From: Agapanthus africanus
Taxonomy: Eukaryota; Streptophyta; Magnoliopsida; Asparagales; Amaryllidaceae
Direction: 5' to 3'
NCBI GenBank assembly: GCA_030015575.1
Contig: CM057338.1
Location: 631,710,189 to 631,774,188 of the forward strand
Length of the DNA: 64,000 nucleotides
The translations under genes and the position numbers were made by a program. The notes under the pieces are model-generated. The model saw only the letters and a list, made by a program, of their open reading frames with translations, was not told the DNA's origin and made no database searches. Below are positions 45,094 to 56,858 of this stretch, one piece after another. The first letter of the stretch is position 1. Every line of letters begins with the position of its first letter.

Positions 45094-45574
45094 ATCTTCC
45101 CCACTTTAAGAAATTCGGTCCCCGAATTTAAATCAAAACTCCCCCTCCAAATACTAAAACATTTAGCAAAACACTCAAATCGTCGGGGCTCCGAAATCAT
45201 CAATACATAACTTAAATCAACTCCGTCAAGCATAACGCAATCATCGGAGTTATGGTAAAAATAAAATATCAAAACCCAATACGAAAACCGACATAATATA
45301 TATCAAAACTATAACTTATATATATATAGTGCGCATCGTAGTAAAATCGCCTAAACATCTTAATAAAGAAGCATACAAAAACCCCTCTTGAAAATCGCCG
45401 TGCGATGCACGTATCACGGTATAAGTAGCGGACGTTTATTTTAAAATATATATATATATATATATTTTATTTAGCATACACGTCCTGCCTGGTTACTAAA
45501 TCAATAGTAATGATTATAAAAACATACAGATCAAACTGAAATCAATCCCAATCACATCATAAAAATATCATGTA

Positions 45575-45820
45575 CGTCCGGTGCGCACTGAAATCGAAAC
45601 CAAATACAGATGCCACAAATTCACACAAAATCAAAACTGAGTACAACAGGTGTGCACCCAAAAACATCTGTCAAGTGCAACGGGCGTGCACGACTTTAAT
45701 ATCAGGTGCATCTAATCTGCACAAAACCCCGATTTAATGCATCTGGTGTGCACAAAATCGCATCAAGTGCACCGAAGGTGCACAAGAATCTCAATCAGGT
45801 GCACATGGTGCACGAAAACA
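45575..45820. repeat. Degenerate GTGCAC minisatellite in LARD interior
   Basis: Repeated units of about 35-40 bp with TCAGGTGCA followed by GGTGTGCAC and an A-rich spacer. GTGCAC is itself palindromic. Confidence 0.55.
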
Positions 45821-46903
45821 TTCACCGAATATCAAAATCGAAATCACAATACGAAAATGCATGAAAACTAGGTCGAAGCATATGTCAAAATCATGTGTAA
45901 CCAATATGCACGAAATCAAATCAAAAATCTCAAAATGTATAAAACCAAATCGAGTGTACTGGGTGTGTACTAAACAACATCAATACAACTGATATATGAA
46001 ACACAAATAGAATGTAATGAAGGTATACATAAGAAATACCAATCGTAGAACAAAGTCCTCAAAATACCAAAATCCAATCAACGAAAATATGAAATTCAAA
46101 TCACCAAATCACAATCGTAAACACTATCGTCAATGTACACCTCTTTCCTCTGATGTCGATTGCTTCGAACTCGTCTCTTCGTAGCTATGCTGACTGCGCT
46201 ATCAACGGCAATACTCATATCTAGAGTCTCCCACGTAGTCGATCCCTTCATCTGATATCCGGACTACATTAAACTTTTCGATCGATCCATCAAAATCCCA
46301 TAATTCCCCGAGAGCTCAACACTCAAGTTCAGCTTAAAAATATCCGGTACATACCCCAGCATCGATGGTTCAACAGTAGAAGGGCAAACCCAAGCCTCAC
46401 TAATAGCACCGCGGAACTGCCGTAAACCCTAAGGTTCAAGGGCGTTCTCGTGGTCATTATGTCGAGTTAGGGTTTCATTCTTCTAGAGGGTCCATAGAAA
46501 TACCTGCATGTTCTTCCGAATACTTTAAACTTGGGAAAATGGGTTTTCTGATAATCGTTCGAATCCTTTAACTTCGTCTGGACGGCATGTGAATACCCTT
46601 CGTCCGCACACTAAACAATACTTCAATCCTCAAGAATAACCAAAACCCTAATGGTTATCGCATTCAAGCCGTAGCTCCTTCTGCCCGTGCGCCCGTGGTA
46701 ACAAAAACCATCCTCCGACATCGACGAAGATTGATCAAAGGAACGAATGAAATACGGTGCAAAGAAATGTACATCCTAAGGCTCCTTAAGCAGAGTAGCG
46801 TATCGTAAGTATGCCGCGGACCATACCCACGGTACGTTACTCTACCTAAATCGCCTACTCCATCAACCAAGGGTCACCTAGACTTATACAAGGTTAAACC
46901 TAG

Positions 46904-46916
46904 CGCTCTGATACCA
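46904..46916 (-). other. Primer binding site, LARD
   Basis: CGCTCTGATACCA on the plus strand; sense TGGTATCAGAGCG, matching initiator Met tRNA at 12 of 13 positions. Four bases separate it from the LTR. Confidence 0.85.
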
Positions 46917-46920
46917 ACTT

Positions 46921-49456
46921 TGTCACGACCCGAAAATACGGAACGTGACCGGCATTTAGATTACGAAACGTCTAGAGGCGCAACGTAACCTAAGTAAGCC
47001 GAAGCCCAGAAATCTAAACCATATAAAAGAAGAAGAAGTAAAAGAAAACATGAAGAAAACAAGTTTAAAAGCATAAGCAAATTTTCCCAAAAATTTTGGC
47101 AGAGACTCCTCTGTAAAAACTGGCCCCAAACGGGTACAACAAGTATAATATACATAAACAATAAAAAGCATCCCCAAACGGGAGCTAGCTCAATGCCAAC
47201 AGGCGGAAACAACCACAACAAGCACAATAATATACAACGCCAAAGGGCGAGGCTCAAAACTCAAAAGAAAACAAATCCACCAAATCAGAATAATACACGC
47301 GACTCTAAGGTCGAAATAAATAAATGGTCCAGTAATCTATCAAATAATACAAGTTTGGTTGATGGAGCTTTCTAGATACAAATGAAATAATAAAAATACA
47401 ACGGCGGTTCAGATACAAATGAACCAACCTACCATGCAAATCACCCGGAATGAAAATGATGTGCCAGCAACTGCCAGGGGACCCTGTACATCAACCAGTA
47501 ATAAAATTTGGCACAACGGGGGTGAGTTGCCAACTCGTGAGTAGAAGACATCTACGAAAAGAAATCGAATGCACGACGCTATCCTAGGTCATAATAATAT
47601 ACTAATATACTCCTAGTCATCAAGTAAGACAGGATAATAAGCTGCGTGTAAATGCAAATACTCCGTGCTCGTGTCAGTACCTCATATAGTACTATGTCAT
47701 ATGAATGAGTATGCATGCACCATGAATGTAAAATGACCAATCCTGAAATCTAGGTATATCTGTATAAGAAATCTTTAACTTTTATCATAGTAAAATGTGT
47801 ATAGAAATCTGAAATATCAACAATGAAATCCATGGAAATTCGTGTCAAGCATCGACACAAAGCATGTAAATCTCAAGTCTCAATACCTCATAATCGCAAT
47901 GTCTCATAGTCTCAATATCTCGGGCTCCGTAAGTCCGGATCGGCCCATATCATCAAATCTCACGACAACGGTCGGTATCCTCCGGATATCCGCCGTGCCA
48001 GACATCACCGGTAGGTAGCCTTCCCCTGCCAGGCTCATCGTCTACAACTCGATCTTCTTGCCCCGGGGTACCATACCGGGCCCACCATGTACCCGAGACG
48101 GTTCATCCACTCCTCGAATCGGGTCTCGAAATCCAACAAAAAACATGAAATCTCATGGTGGACGACACATACATCAAGAGAAAACCGCATCTTATGTTTT
48201 AAAAAGAAAAGAGGAGAGAGAGAGAAGTTTTTATAGATTCTTGCGGTTTCCCCAAAATCCAGAAATCTCATAGAAATCCAAAATCCCAAAATCATGAGTA
48301 AGTATATGATAGGTGTTGGCATATGCCCATAATACTGCATGATAACATGAAAATGTGAATGCATGAAATATTTAAGTAATCAATGCCATGTCTATACTAA
48401 CCCCAGAGAGCAATCACGATATTACATCAATCTAGCTGTTAGCTGATTGCATCAATAAACGATAATATGATCTAAAGTGTACGTGACATAGCAATTACCG
48501 ATGATGTGTGTGAGCCGGCAAATAAGTGTGTGTGGAATATGCGCATCATCGGTAATGGTGCTAGTGTCCTAACAGGCAGAGTTTGATTCTGATTATAGAA
48601 ACATATGTATGAACATGCAACATTATGATTACAGTATGAATGTAAAGACAGACGTGCAATAACCACTCATTTGATATACAAGTATAACTACAACTATATG
48701 TCTCGAGCCTAACTAGTGTCCATCTAACCTCCTAAAGAACTAAACCTAAGAACTAGTCGATAAGAAATAAGGGTACACCTAAATTCTGAGTCCATATCTC
48801 TAATAGTTGGCTATCCAGCCTCAATAGCATCACGTACGTAGTACGGTTTCCACGAAATAAGAGTGCAGATCAATCATCACATCTATGCCTCGTACGGTAA
48901 AATCCATCATACGACATCCCAATATCGGGGTACGGGTCAAGTATCACCTACGTGTCTCATCATTCGTATAATATCATCATCAACACATGTCTTGATCAAG
49001 GTGCTATACAGTAATCGCATACATCAATCATATATCATTGTCAGCATAAATATACATCGTTAATTTATCCTCAGAAATGTCATATCACATATATCATATC
49101 TTGATCAAGTCACATATGTCAAGTCGTGATTAAGTCACGCCTATAAGATATCGAAATCAAGTTACACCTTTATGATATCGCAATCAAGTTACATCTATAT
49201 GATGTCGTAATCAAGTCACACATATAACATATCAGAATATCAATCACATGTTACGGTTCGGGTGCTATTTTAGAGTCCCATGTACCTCTATATCATCACC
49301 ACCCTTTTTATCTATGTATACCTATTCATTATATCATTTTTTTAATGATCCGCTAACATCATAATACGACCGTATAGTCAAGAATCACGGCATCAAGCCC
49401 AGCTATATTGTTTCATTCCCGTGTATCATATCACATCATTGTATCCCATATACGAG

Positions 49457-49497
<41 letters not shown>

Positions 49498-51583
49498 CCT
49501 AGTCTTATATATATATATATACACATAAACGTATACACCACGTCGAGTTTCAGTATGCATGTGTGTGTATCTACCTGAAACCTACGAATCTCTTCCAAGA
49601 TATTCATCTTCTGGTATGGTCTTCCTAAATCAGTATAGTCCAACCTAGGGTCATTACTAGGGTCCTACACATTAAGAATCTAGGGTCACATCTGGCTTCC
49701 TAATATCAATAAGTACTATTCCTATTCTACGTTGCGGGGGTGCTAAACGCCATCCACCCGACTTGCCCCCGTAGATATACATCTACTCACCCGGTCCATG
49801 TCTGCCGAAGACGGTGTCGCCATCCTCTTCTTCATCGCCTGCAGTCCACGTGAGGGGTACCTATACGTAAACATATATAGTATCGTAAACTAAATCACGG
49901 ACAAAAGTCAAAACGACACACAGAACGCGCAAAGGTTAAAACATATGTCCCGTTCACGCAAAAGAACCAAATATCGCTCGATATCGGCGTACAAACTCCG
50001 ATTAATCGAGATAAACATCAACAACCAACTCATAGTTTTAAAACTCATTACTTATAATATAAAACATTATTTAATTCGTCGAAACCCTAAAATCCATCAA
50101 ATCGCCCGATTTCGTAAAACCCGAAAATGCCAATTTACCGTTTTTCTTCAAAACTTGACATTTAAATGAAACCAATGGTCATAAAACTCATCAAATAGCA
50201 TAACTAGACTATACAACCCATTACTATATTTTTATTACATAAATTTGTATTAATACAAAATTCCTATTTTGCAACCTTTATAAATTTTCAACATCTTACA
50301 AGCAATATTCCACAATTCCACAACAAACTTGATTTTGCATGAATTAATGTATTAAACTTCAATTTATAATGATAATGATATAATGAAACCATAAATTATA
50401 TTTTAAATCTCATTTATTTAAGAATTTCCAAAAACTAGTTAGCAAAAATTGCATTTTTATTAGTATTTTTTTCAATTATCAAAAGAAACTAGTGACCAAA
50501 TTAAGTTTTTCATTCCATAAACATGCCAATATCCTCATTTAAACAACAATCTAATGTTACAAATATTAATTGGAATTTATCTTACCAATATATATAATAT
50601 ATAGAAATCTAGTTTGCAAAAAAGGTTTAATTTAAACAATTTTGGATAACAATTTACAATATAACAACCATGCATGATTTTCCATTTTCCAAAACTGTTA
50701 AACTAGTTATTATAACCCTAATGAATTAATAAAACCACAACTTGAATTTACAAACCCTAACTTGAATTTTAAAACTTGCAAATAGAATTAATTTAATAAA
50801 TCTAATTATGCTTAAAAGAAACATCTAATAAAAATAATTCAAAAGAAAAATATTTATACCTCCACAACATGAAATCCAAACATGAAAATGAGCCTCCAAA
50901 ATGAGTGCTTTCCATCTTCAAAATCCATGTAAAGATGAGAAAAGAATAAAGGGTGGAAATTTAGTAGGATTTTGTGGATTTTTATTTGGATTTTTAATGA
51001 ATTTTGGGGGATTTTTGCAACAAAATCAAATGAGAAAAATGGGGGTCGCCAAGGGGATGAGGCCGGCCAAAAATTAGGAGGTGAGGGAGAGAAAGAAAAG
51101 AGTGAAGAATGATGTAGAAACTTCCACCAAAATATCACCTCTTTATGTCTTTTCAACATTTTCTTTAATTTCTTTCATTTCTAATGTAAATAAACCAAAG
51201 AAATGTATAGAATCATGGAAAAATTTGTAAATAAATTTTGCATGATACACACTAGATTCTAATATGCAATGGTTCATTTTTGCAAATTAAACCCCTTCAA
51301 ATTTGAAATTTACACTAATTTAGTGCATAAATAAAGCTTATGTTAATATTTAAAATAATTAATTTAGGAAAAATATTTAATTAAACTAAAAATTTATAAG
51401 TGTCTAAATAAACACCATTTACTAGTAATAACATAATTAAAATAGGTATTTTTAAATTTATAGTGAAAAATAATTACGGTTTTGTTTTACGAAAAATACG
51501 TTTTACTTTACCGAAAATCATAAAATTCACTTAAACGATTTTATTTATTTAATTATTTATTTAATTATTTTTAAAACGTTACA
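46921..51583 (-). repeat. LARD 5' LTR (complete, 4663 bp)
   Basis: Plus strand TGTCACGACCCG...AACGTTACA. Copies of the empty sites of A (about 47590-47600) and E (about 48881-48890) are intact here. TA microsatellite at 49457-49491, longer than in the other LTR. The 101-codon ORF at 50854-51159 (minus) lies in the LTR and is not preserved in the other copy. Confidence 0.93.
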
Positions 51584-52774
51584 GCTTCCCTTCCAATCAA
51601 TACATAGGCAATCGTTACGTACAGCTTGTACCTCTGACGTGCTAGTGGTTATACCCAGTGCCAGTGTGTTGATGAGTCATTAGAGTCCCCCACAGACCGT
51701 TTCCCAAGTTCGGGCAAAACGTTGTAGAGGCCGTATGGTTTTATGGCAGGGTTCGGAAAATGCACGTGCGTTTACACACGTGTCATATTTCGGGCAGATA
51801 ATACTGGTCGGCTTTGTTTTAAGCCGGATACGAGTATTATGCTGTGTAGATATAATATCTTTGTCTCAGTTGCATTTGTATTCGGTCGTAATACAAATGC
51901 GGATATGTTTATACTGATACGGGGTTATCCTGAAATTCGTTTCAGGATCGCTTCTGGAAGTTGCCACTTTCTTGTTTTCTATCACCCGCTTTTAACATTC
52001 GGTTAAATGCGGATTTATCTTTTCTTGAGGGTGAGTGTAGAAACTTCTAGATGGTGACTAGGATTATGACTCATTCATTGCATTAAATGATTTTGGCGAC
52101 TAGATTAGTGATTCATTATGTGCATTTAATGAATGGATGACTAGGTTAAGGTGATTCATTGTATTCATTTATTGTTTTAGCAAGGTGTTATGATGAATCA
52201 TGGATATCATTCATTGTTATGGTCACCTCCCTCACTCTCCTACACTCACCCCTCCTCCTATTTAGTGGCCGGCCATTCTTTGGTGATGGGATGATGGTTG
52301 CTTGATTAAAAGATTATAGTTTGGGATTCATGGAAATTAGATAGAAACATTTCTCATTTCATTCCAATCCAAAAAGGCAACTTCATTAACCGTTCGTCCA
52401 TAGCTTTGGACGTAACGAGACAAAGTGTTCTACTCATTCTCTACATCAATCTTGGTTATCTCTTTTAGCAAACTTGGTGACCGAGTTGCCTCGGTTCAGA
52501 GGCGGGAGCCCGTTTAAAGATCCATCGACATGGTGCTACCTGGACGAGAAGACTGGAGATTCAGGAGATTGGAGCAGCCGCAACAAAGCGTGGGATGATG
52601 GTTGAAGACCGAAGGACTCGGATCGTTCGGTATAACATTTCTACCCACTTTGTAGTTTGTTAGTTTAGCTTTAATGGAAAATCCGGGTTATAGTACGCGA
52701 TAGCGCCAGTCGTAAAAGTTTTTATTCCGCGTTTAGCGTCTGTTAGACGGCCGGGGCGCTACCGTGGACTTACA
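51584..52774 (+). repeat. LTR remnant H (D-family LTR, truncated by LARD)
   Basis: Aligns with the reverse complement of the D LTR (for example CACAGACCGTTTCCCAAGTT and the motif near 51730 with GTAGAGGCCGTATGG) and ends CCGTGGACTTACA. It has a decayed heat-shock element (about 52040-52052: GAA, TTC, GAT) and TATTTAG before GGCCGGCC. No primer site follows, so it is a 3' LTR or a solo LTR. Its upstream part lies left of the LARD, outside the window. Confidence 0.85.
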
Positions 52775-52880
52775 CCTACTTCCTTATGAGGCAATCCTAC
52801 CCGAGTATAACTCGCTGACGGACCTTCCTTTTCTTCCTCTATCTTTGGAATGTCCGTCAGATAAGAATGAGTATTATGGC
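52775..52880. other. 106-bp stretch between H and F
   Basis: Unassigned DNA between the end of H and the start of F. Contains CTGACGGACCT and GTCCGTCAG, a short inverted repeat. The last five bases, atggc, should be the target duplication of F. Confidence 0.5.
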
Positions 52881-54771
52881 TGTTAGTGTATATACCCTAG
52901 GGGCCATTATTGTATCATACTAGTTTGTATATTACTTAATGGAAGCTTGGGATATTCACATGTATATAACAGTCTTGCTAAATATGGTAGTATGCTACTT
53001 GGTTTTTCTATCTTAATATGTGAGTATACGTATTGATAGAGCTCTTAGGATCTTGCTTGACTACCAGCGTTGTGATGGCAGTCACACTAGTGGGGGCTGG
53101 GTAGTCTACAAGCACATCCTTATTCAGGTCCCTAGTCGTTGGATTATCGAGACAGGGCATCAATACTCCGGAGTAGACTAGTGTGTACGCTTCTCATCCC
53201 AGTTGGGGAGATGGTCTGTCCCACAGCCGTCAGTACGTCGTACTGGAGATAGTATGCAGGTGCTCGTTAGGTTACGGGTACACCAGACAGGACTCATAAG
53301 GAACTGTTGGTTGGTTTTATACCAGTCGTCAGTGAACAGTTCCCAGGTGACATGAGTACGGCATAGTCCGCAGACTTGACACTGCTATTTCGCCTCGAGT
53401 GTGTCCCACTGTTCTTAGATTGCTACCCTACCACGGCTCAAAGGAGTCGTGCAAACAGGTAGCAGTTAGGTGCAGTCCCGAGCACTTGGAGGCAGTGGCG
53501 GTTAGACAGGATTCGTCTCTCCCGGTATTGGGGGTTGATATCGCGCTATGTCAGAGAGCCATTACGCAAAGTCCCTGGCCAGGGCAAGCGAGATTTGCTG
53601 GTAGGTTCCAGTAGTTTCTCAGGGTGTAATGGGCTACGCTCCGACACGACTTATACCGCTATTAGGGGACTGACACTTGCCGCCCCCTAGGCCCGATATG
53701 CGATAGTCTTAGACGAACGGACCGGACTGTATGGAGATTGTCACATCAGACTCGGTAGGAGTTCGGATGGGTTTCCTCATCGGCCTTCTTATCGACATCT
53801 ACCAGGGGTCCGTTACGTACAGCTAGTGCCGCTTGCGGTCTGTGGTTAAACCCACTGCCAGCGTAGTAGTCGAGTCTCTAGAGTCCCACACAGAGAGTTT
53901 CCCTACTCCAGGCGAAACGATATAGAGGTCGTATGGTTTTACGACAAGGGTTCGGACGTATACGTGTGTTTACGTACGTACGACATCCGGACAGTTTTTA
54001 CTAGTCGGCTTTGGTTTAAGCCAGTTTCCAGTATCCGGTTATTGGATTTATACAGTCAAAAGTTTTTCCGTGTTTTCACGGATAGGAGAGGCGTTCTCGT
54101 AATTGCGCGAGAAGCTTCTAGAAGATGGTGACTTGAGGGTTAAGGTGGCATATGCATTAAATGGGATTAGTGAGTCATATGAGTGATTCATCCATGTCAT
54201 TAATGCATCATAAATGCTTAATGACTCATGGAGATGAATCACCCTTAGATATTTATTAAGCATGATGATTAATCATTCATTTTCTTTTGTTGGATAAATC
54301 ATAATGCTTGATATATATTATGATACATCATTATCTCATCTCATTCTCATGCTCACCTTCTCTCTCCTCAAGCTCTCTCTCTTCAAACCCTAATCCTCCC
54401 CTTTCATGTGTTGAGTACAAGGATTAGATTAGACTACTTAATCCTTAACCATTCTCTATATCACCTAGGTTGCTTAGATTAGCGATTTAAGAAACCTAGT
54501 TACCTCTAGTTTGAGGTGAAGCTTGTAGTAAAGCTCTCGGGTGGATCTTCTACTACTTAGAGAAGGCCGGAGAGGACGTGGAGAACGAAAAGACGAAGGA
54601 CTCGGATCTTGAGGTATAATTACTTTTCATAGTAGTTTAGAACTCCTATGTTTGTTGTTAGTTATTGTTTATGCATAGATTCTCGGTTAGTCGATGTTTA
54701 CGCTTTAAACAAGATCGTTTTTCATTATTCCGCCTCCCCGCAAGTCGTGGGGTGTTGTACATCGACTTACA
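52881..54771 (+). repeat. Element F 5' LTR
   Basis: 1891 bp, TGTTAGTGTATATACCC...CATCGACTTACA. Contains a three-unit heat-shock element (54111-54123) and, about 190 bp later, a TATATATTATG stretch (about 54308) before a CT-rich run. Confidence 0.93.
54111..54123. promoter_or_regulatory. Three-unit heat-shock element, element F LTR
   Basis: GAA-gc-TTC-ta-GAA with exact 5-bp steps, upstream of a TATA-like stretch. Confidence 0.5.
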
Positions 54772-54772
54772 G

Positions 54773-54785
54773 TGGTATCAGAGCC
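54773..54785 (+). other. Primer binding site, element F
   Basis: TGGTATCAGAGCC, one base after the LTR. Confidence 0.95.
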
Positions 54786-54979
54786 TCGCTAAACAATAAT
54801 TAACTCATTAGAAAAGTCGTAAGAATTTCGAACGCAAAAAGAACCGGAAAAATTATCGTTTAACACACTTTCTGTCGAATTTTAAACAGGCCCTAAAAAT
54901 TTTTCAGGGACCTGCAGTATAACAAGAAGGAACAAATATAGGTACTGCAGAAATTTGGTCGCGTAACTCGGCTAACTTG

Positions 54980-55024
54980 CCGCGGAACCGCGGCTGATCC
55001 ATGCGATCCGCCGCGGATCCGCGG
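54980..55024 (+). other. GC-rich leader hairpin, element F
   Basis: CCGCGGAACCGCGGCTGATC pairs with the downstream arm at all but two positions, around a CATGC loop. About 205 nt after the primer site. Confidence 0.55.
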
Positions 55025-56153
55025 CCGAGTTAGGGCCGAGTCGGCCCAAATTTCTTCAGTAACCTTTTGGTGTTAACAGTGATATTTCTAGATATTTTAT
55101 TTTCTGCTAAGATCTCAGGTGCACAGAGAAGTTTAGCAGTAAAATCTAAAGTGTTTTGCTCGATCGAAATTTTACGATGTTTGCTAATATGATTATATCT
55201 GTGATTGTATAATGTGTTCGTAAACCTCCCCTAACTGCTAGTATATCGGTTGGCAGGGGGTTGCACATTTCTGTAATGTTTTTTACTGTTTGTGGATGTG
55301 AACTGTATTGGACTGTTGTGATGATTAGTCAGGGTTTGTGATGGGTTATTATTTTAATTCATTCGATGTAATTGTAATATGTTGTAATATTATTTTGCGG
55401 GGCACATCCAGGTTGCGGTTGTAGCCACCGTTGTATTATTTCATTTTACTGTTTTTGCTCCTAGGATAAACCCAAAGTGGGGTGCACAAACTACCTAGTA
55501 CTTTGAAGTGTTTAGTGGCCTACTCACTTTGTTGAGGGAGACCGCTTCACTTCGGATATTTGACGGGTAGTTTGCCGTACCCGTAGGGGTCTAGGGTGGG
55601 GTAATGGCTATTTATCACAACTGTGTAATCCGTCTTTTGTTGCAGGATCTAAACAAACACGGATTGCTTGCAAATCCAATAAAATTCATATGAGATCTGG
55701 AATGCCTATTATTGCGTCTGACGAATGTACAATATCTATATATGATAGCTATTTAGACGTCACTTATGTTTTACACCCGCGCTAGCCCAGCCCCCGCTCT
55801 GCCGTTAGTTAAGTAACCTAACGAGTGATGACGGGACCCAGTGGCGAATGCGGATGGTATAAGAGGACGTTGTATTTTCGTTGTTTTCTGCAATGATAGG
55901 TTAATGATGGGACGCATTATTTATAATGCAAAGAAAATAAACCAAAAAGTTGAATCGTTGGAACAATTTAAAAGAAACCGCTCGGTTATTTTAAAAACAG
56001 ATGATATTTTTAATTGCGGAGCTTTAACCACTCCTTTTAAAAGCTATCAGGTTCCTTCGGTTATATCAAGTTCACTACGTTCACAGTTTCGCCAAAACCA
56101 TTCGTAGCCCTCCGTCATTTCATCTGGGTATTCAGTAGTATTCAAGCTATGTA

Positions 56154-56350
56154 TTTTGACCTAACGCCAAGGCATAGTGTTTGGTAGCTACTGGGTATCA
56201 TTTGTTGCATAGATAGATGATATAGTTTGGGACAGTCGTATTATCATTTTGGCCGAACGTCAAGGATATATACGGATGGATTCAAACTGACAAGATAATG
56301 ATGGGAAGAACTTGACGCGTGACTTATGACATTTTGACCTAACGCCAAGG
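56154..56350 (+). other. Triple hairpin array in leader, element F
   Basis: TTTTGACCTAACGCCAAGG at 56154-56172 and 56332-56350, with a variant TTTTGGCCGAACGTCAAGG at 56247-56265. The outer stems are CTATG/CATAG and CTTATGAC/GTCATAAG. Confidence 0.6.
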
Positions 56351-56858
56351 TCATAAGAGCATGGGGCAAAAATTTATATCGGGAATTTCTAAAGAAACTA
56401 AAATTTGCATAGAGATGCATACCATTTGGAGTTTGATGAATGTTGGTAGGATTCCTTCAACATTATCATACGATGATATTTGGATCCCGATCCTACTGTG
56501 AGTATATGCTACTCATCAGGATATTCGTCACTTAACGATCAATGCTATAAACCAAGTAGGTGTCAAGAAAGGTGTCAGCGGGGTTTCGCCCCCAGAGAAA
56601 AGAGGTTATTTAATTAAGGAACTTTGCGAAAGCGTTGGAAAACCTCCCTCAAAGTATCGACACTAGCCTGGCTGAACGGTTAAGCAAGTATTGTACGGTG
56701 AGAATAGTCCTGGCAAATTCTTCTTTTATGGTTTGGGGAAGGATTCGAGAAACAGTGGGAGCCATCCAGTTTAAATAAATTAAAAACCACTCTAAATTTG
56801 CAAGAGCATCATGCTAAAGAGTTTTCTTCTCTCTCTCCTAATTGCAGCGACCCTGAAA

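Larger units (their letters stand above)
45094..46920 (-). other. LARD internal region (non-coding)
   Basis: Polypurine tract at 45094-45112 (sense AAAGTGGGGAAGAT). Then about 1.8 kb without any ORF above 70 codons. Holds GTGCAC-rich degenerate repeats (about 45575-45820), a block homologous to the leaders of C and E (about 46260-46545) and the primer site. No protein-coding similarity is visible. Confidence 0.8.
1..51583 (-). mobile_element. LARD-like non-autonomous LTR retrotransposon (left end outside window)
   Basis: Large non-coding element read on the minus strand. Its 5' LTR is 46921-51583. A primer site follows at 46904-46916, then an internal region of about 1.8 kb (45094-46920), and a 3' LTR ending at 45093 that continues leftwards past the window start. 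About 420 bp of the 3' LTR are missing, judging by alignment of position 1 with 47341. In element sense the LTR runs TGTAACG...GGGTCGTGACA. No gag, protease, integrase or RT is recognisable, so it must be moved by proteins from elsewhere. LTRs above 4 kb with a non-coding interior fit the LARD class; the interior is shorter than in classic LARDs. The superfamily of its autonomous partner is not determinable here. The 3' LTR hosts elements A and E. Confidence 0.85.
54772..56858 (+). other. Element F leader (2.1 kb)
   Basis: GC-rich hairpin (54980-55024), triple hairpin array (56154-56350) and GAAA-loop hairpin (56625-56634). Similar in layout to A, with no conserved ORF. Confidence 0.8.

Noticed and set aside
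49457-49491. Long TA run considered as a structural signal
   Set aside because: Plain microsatellite, much shorter in the other LTR.
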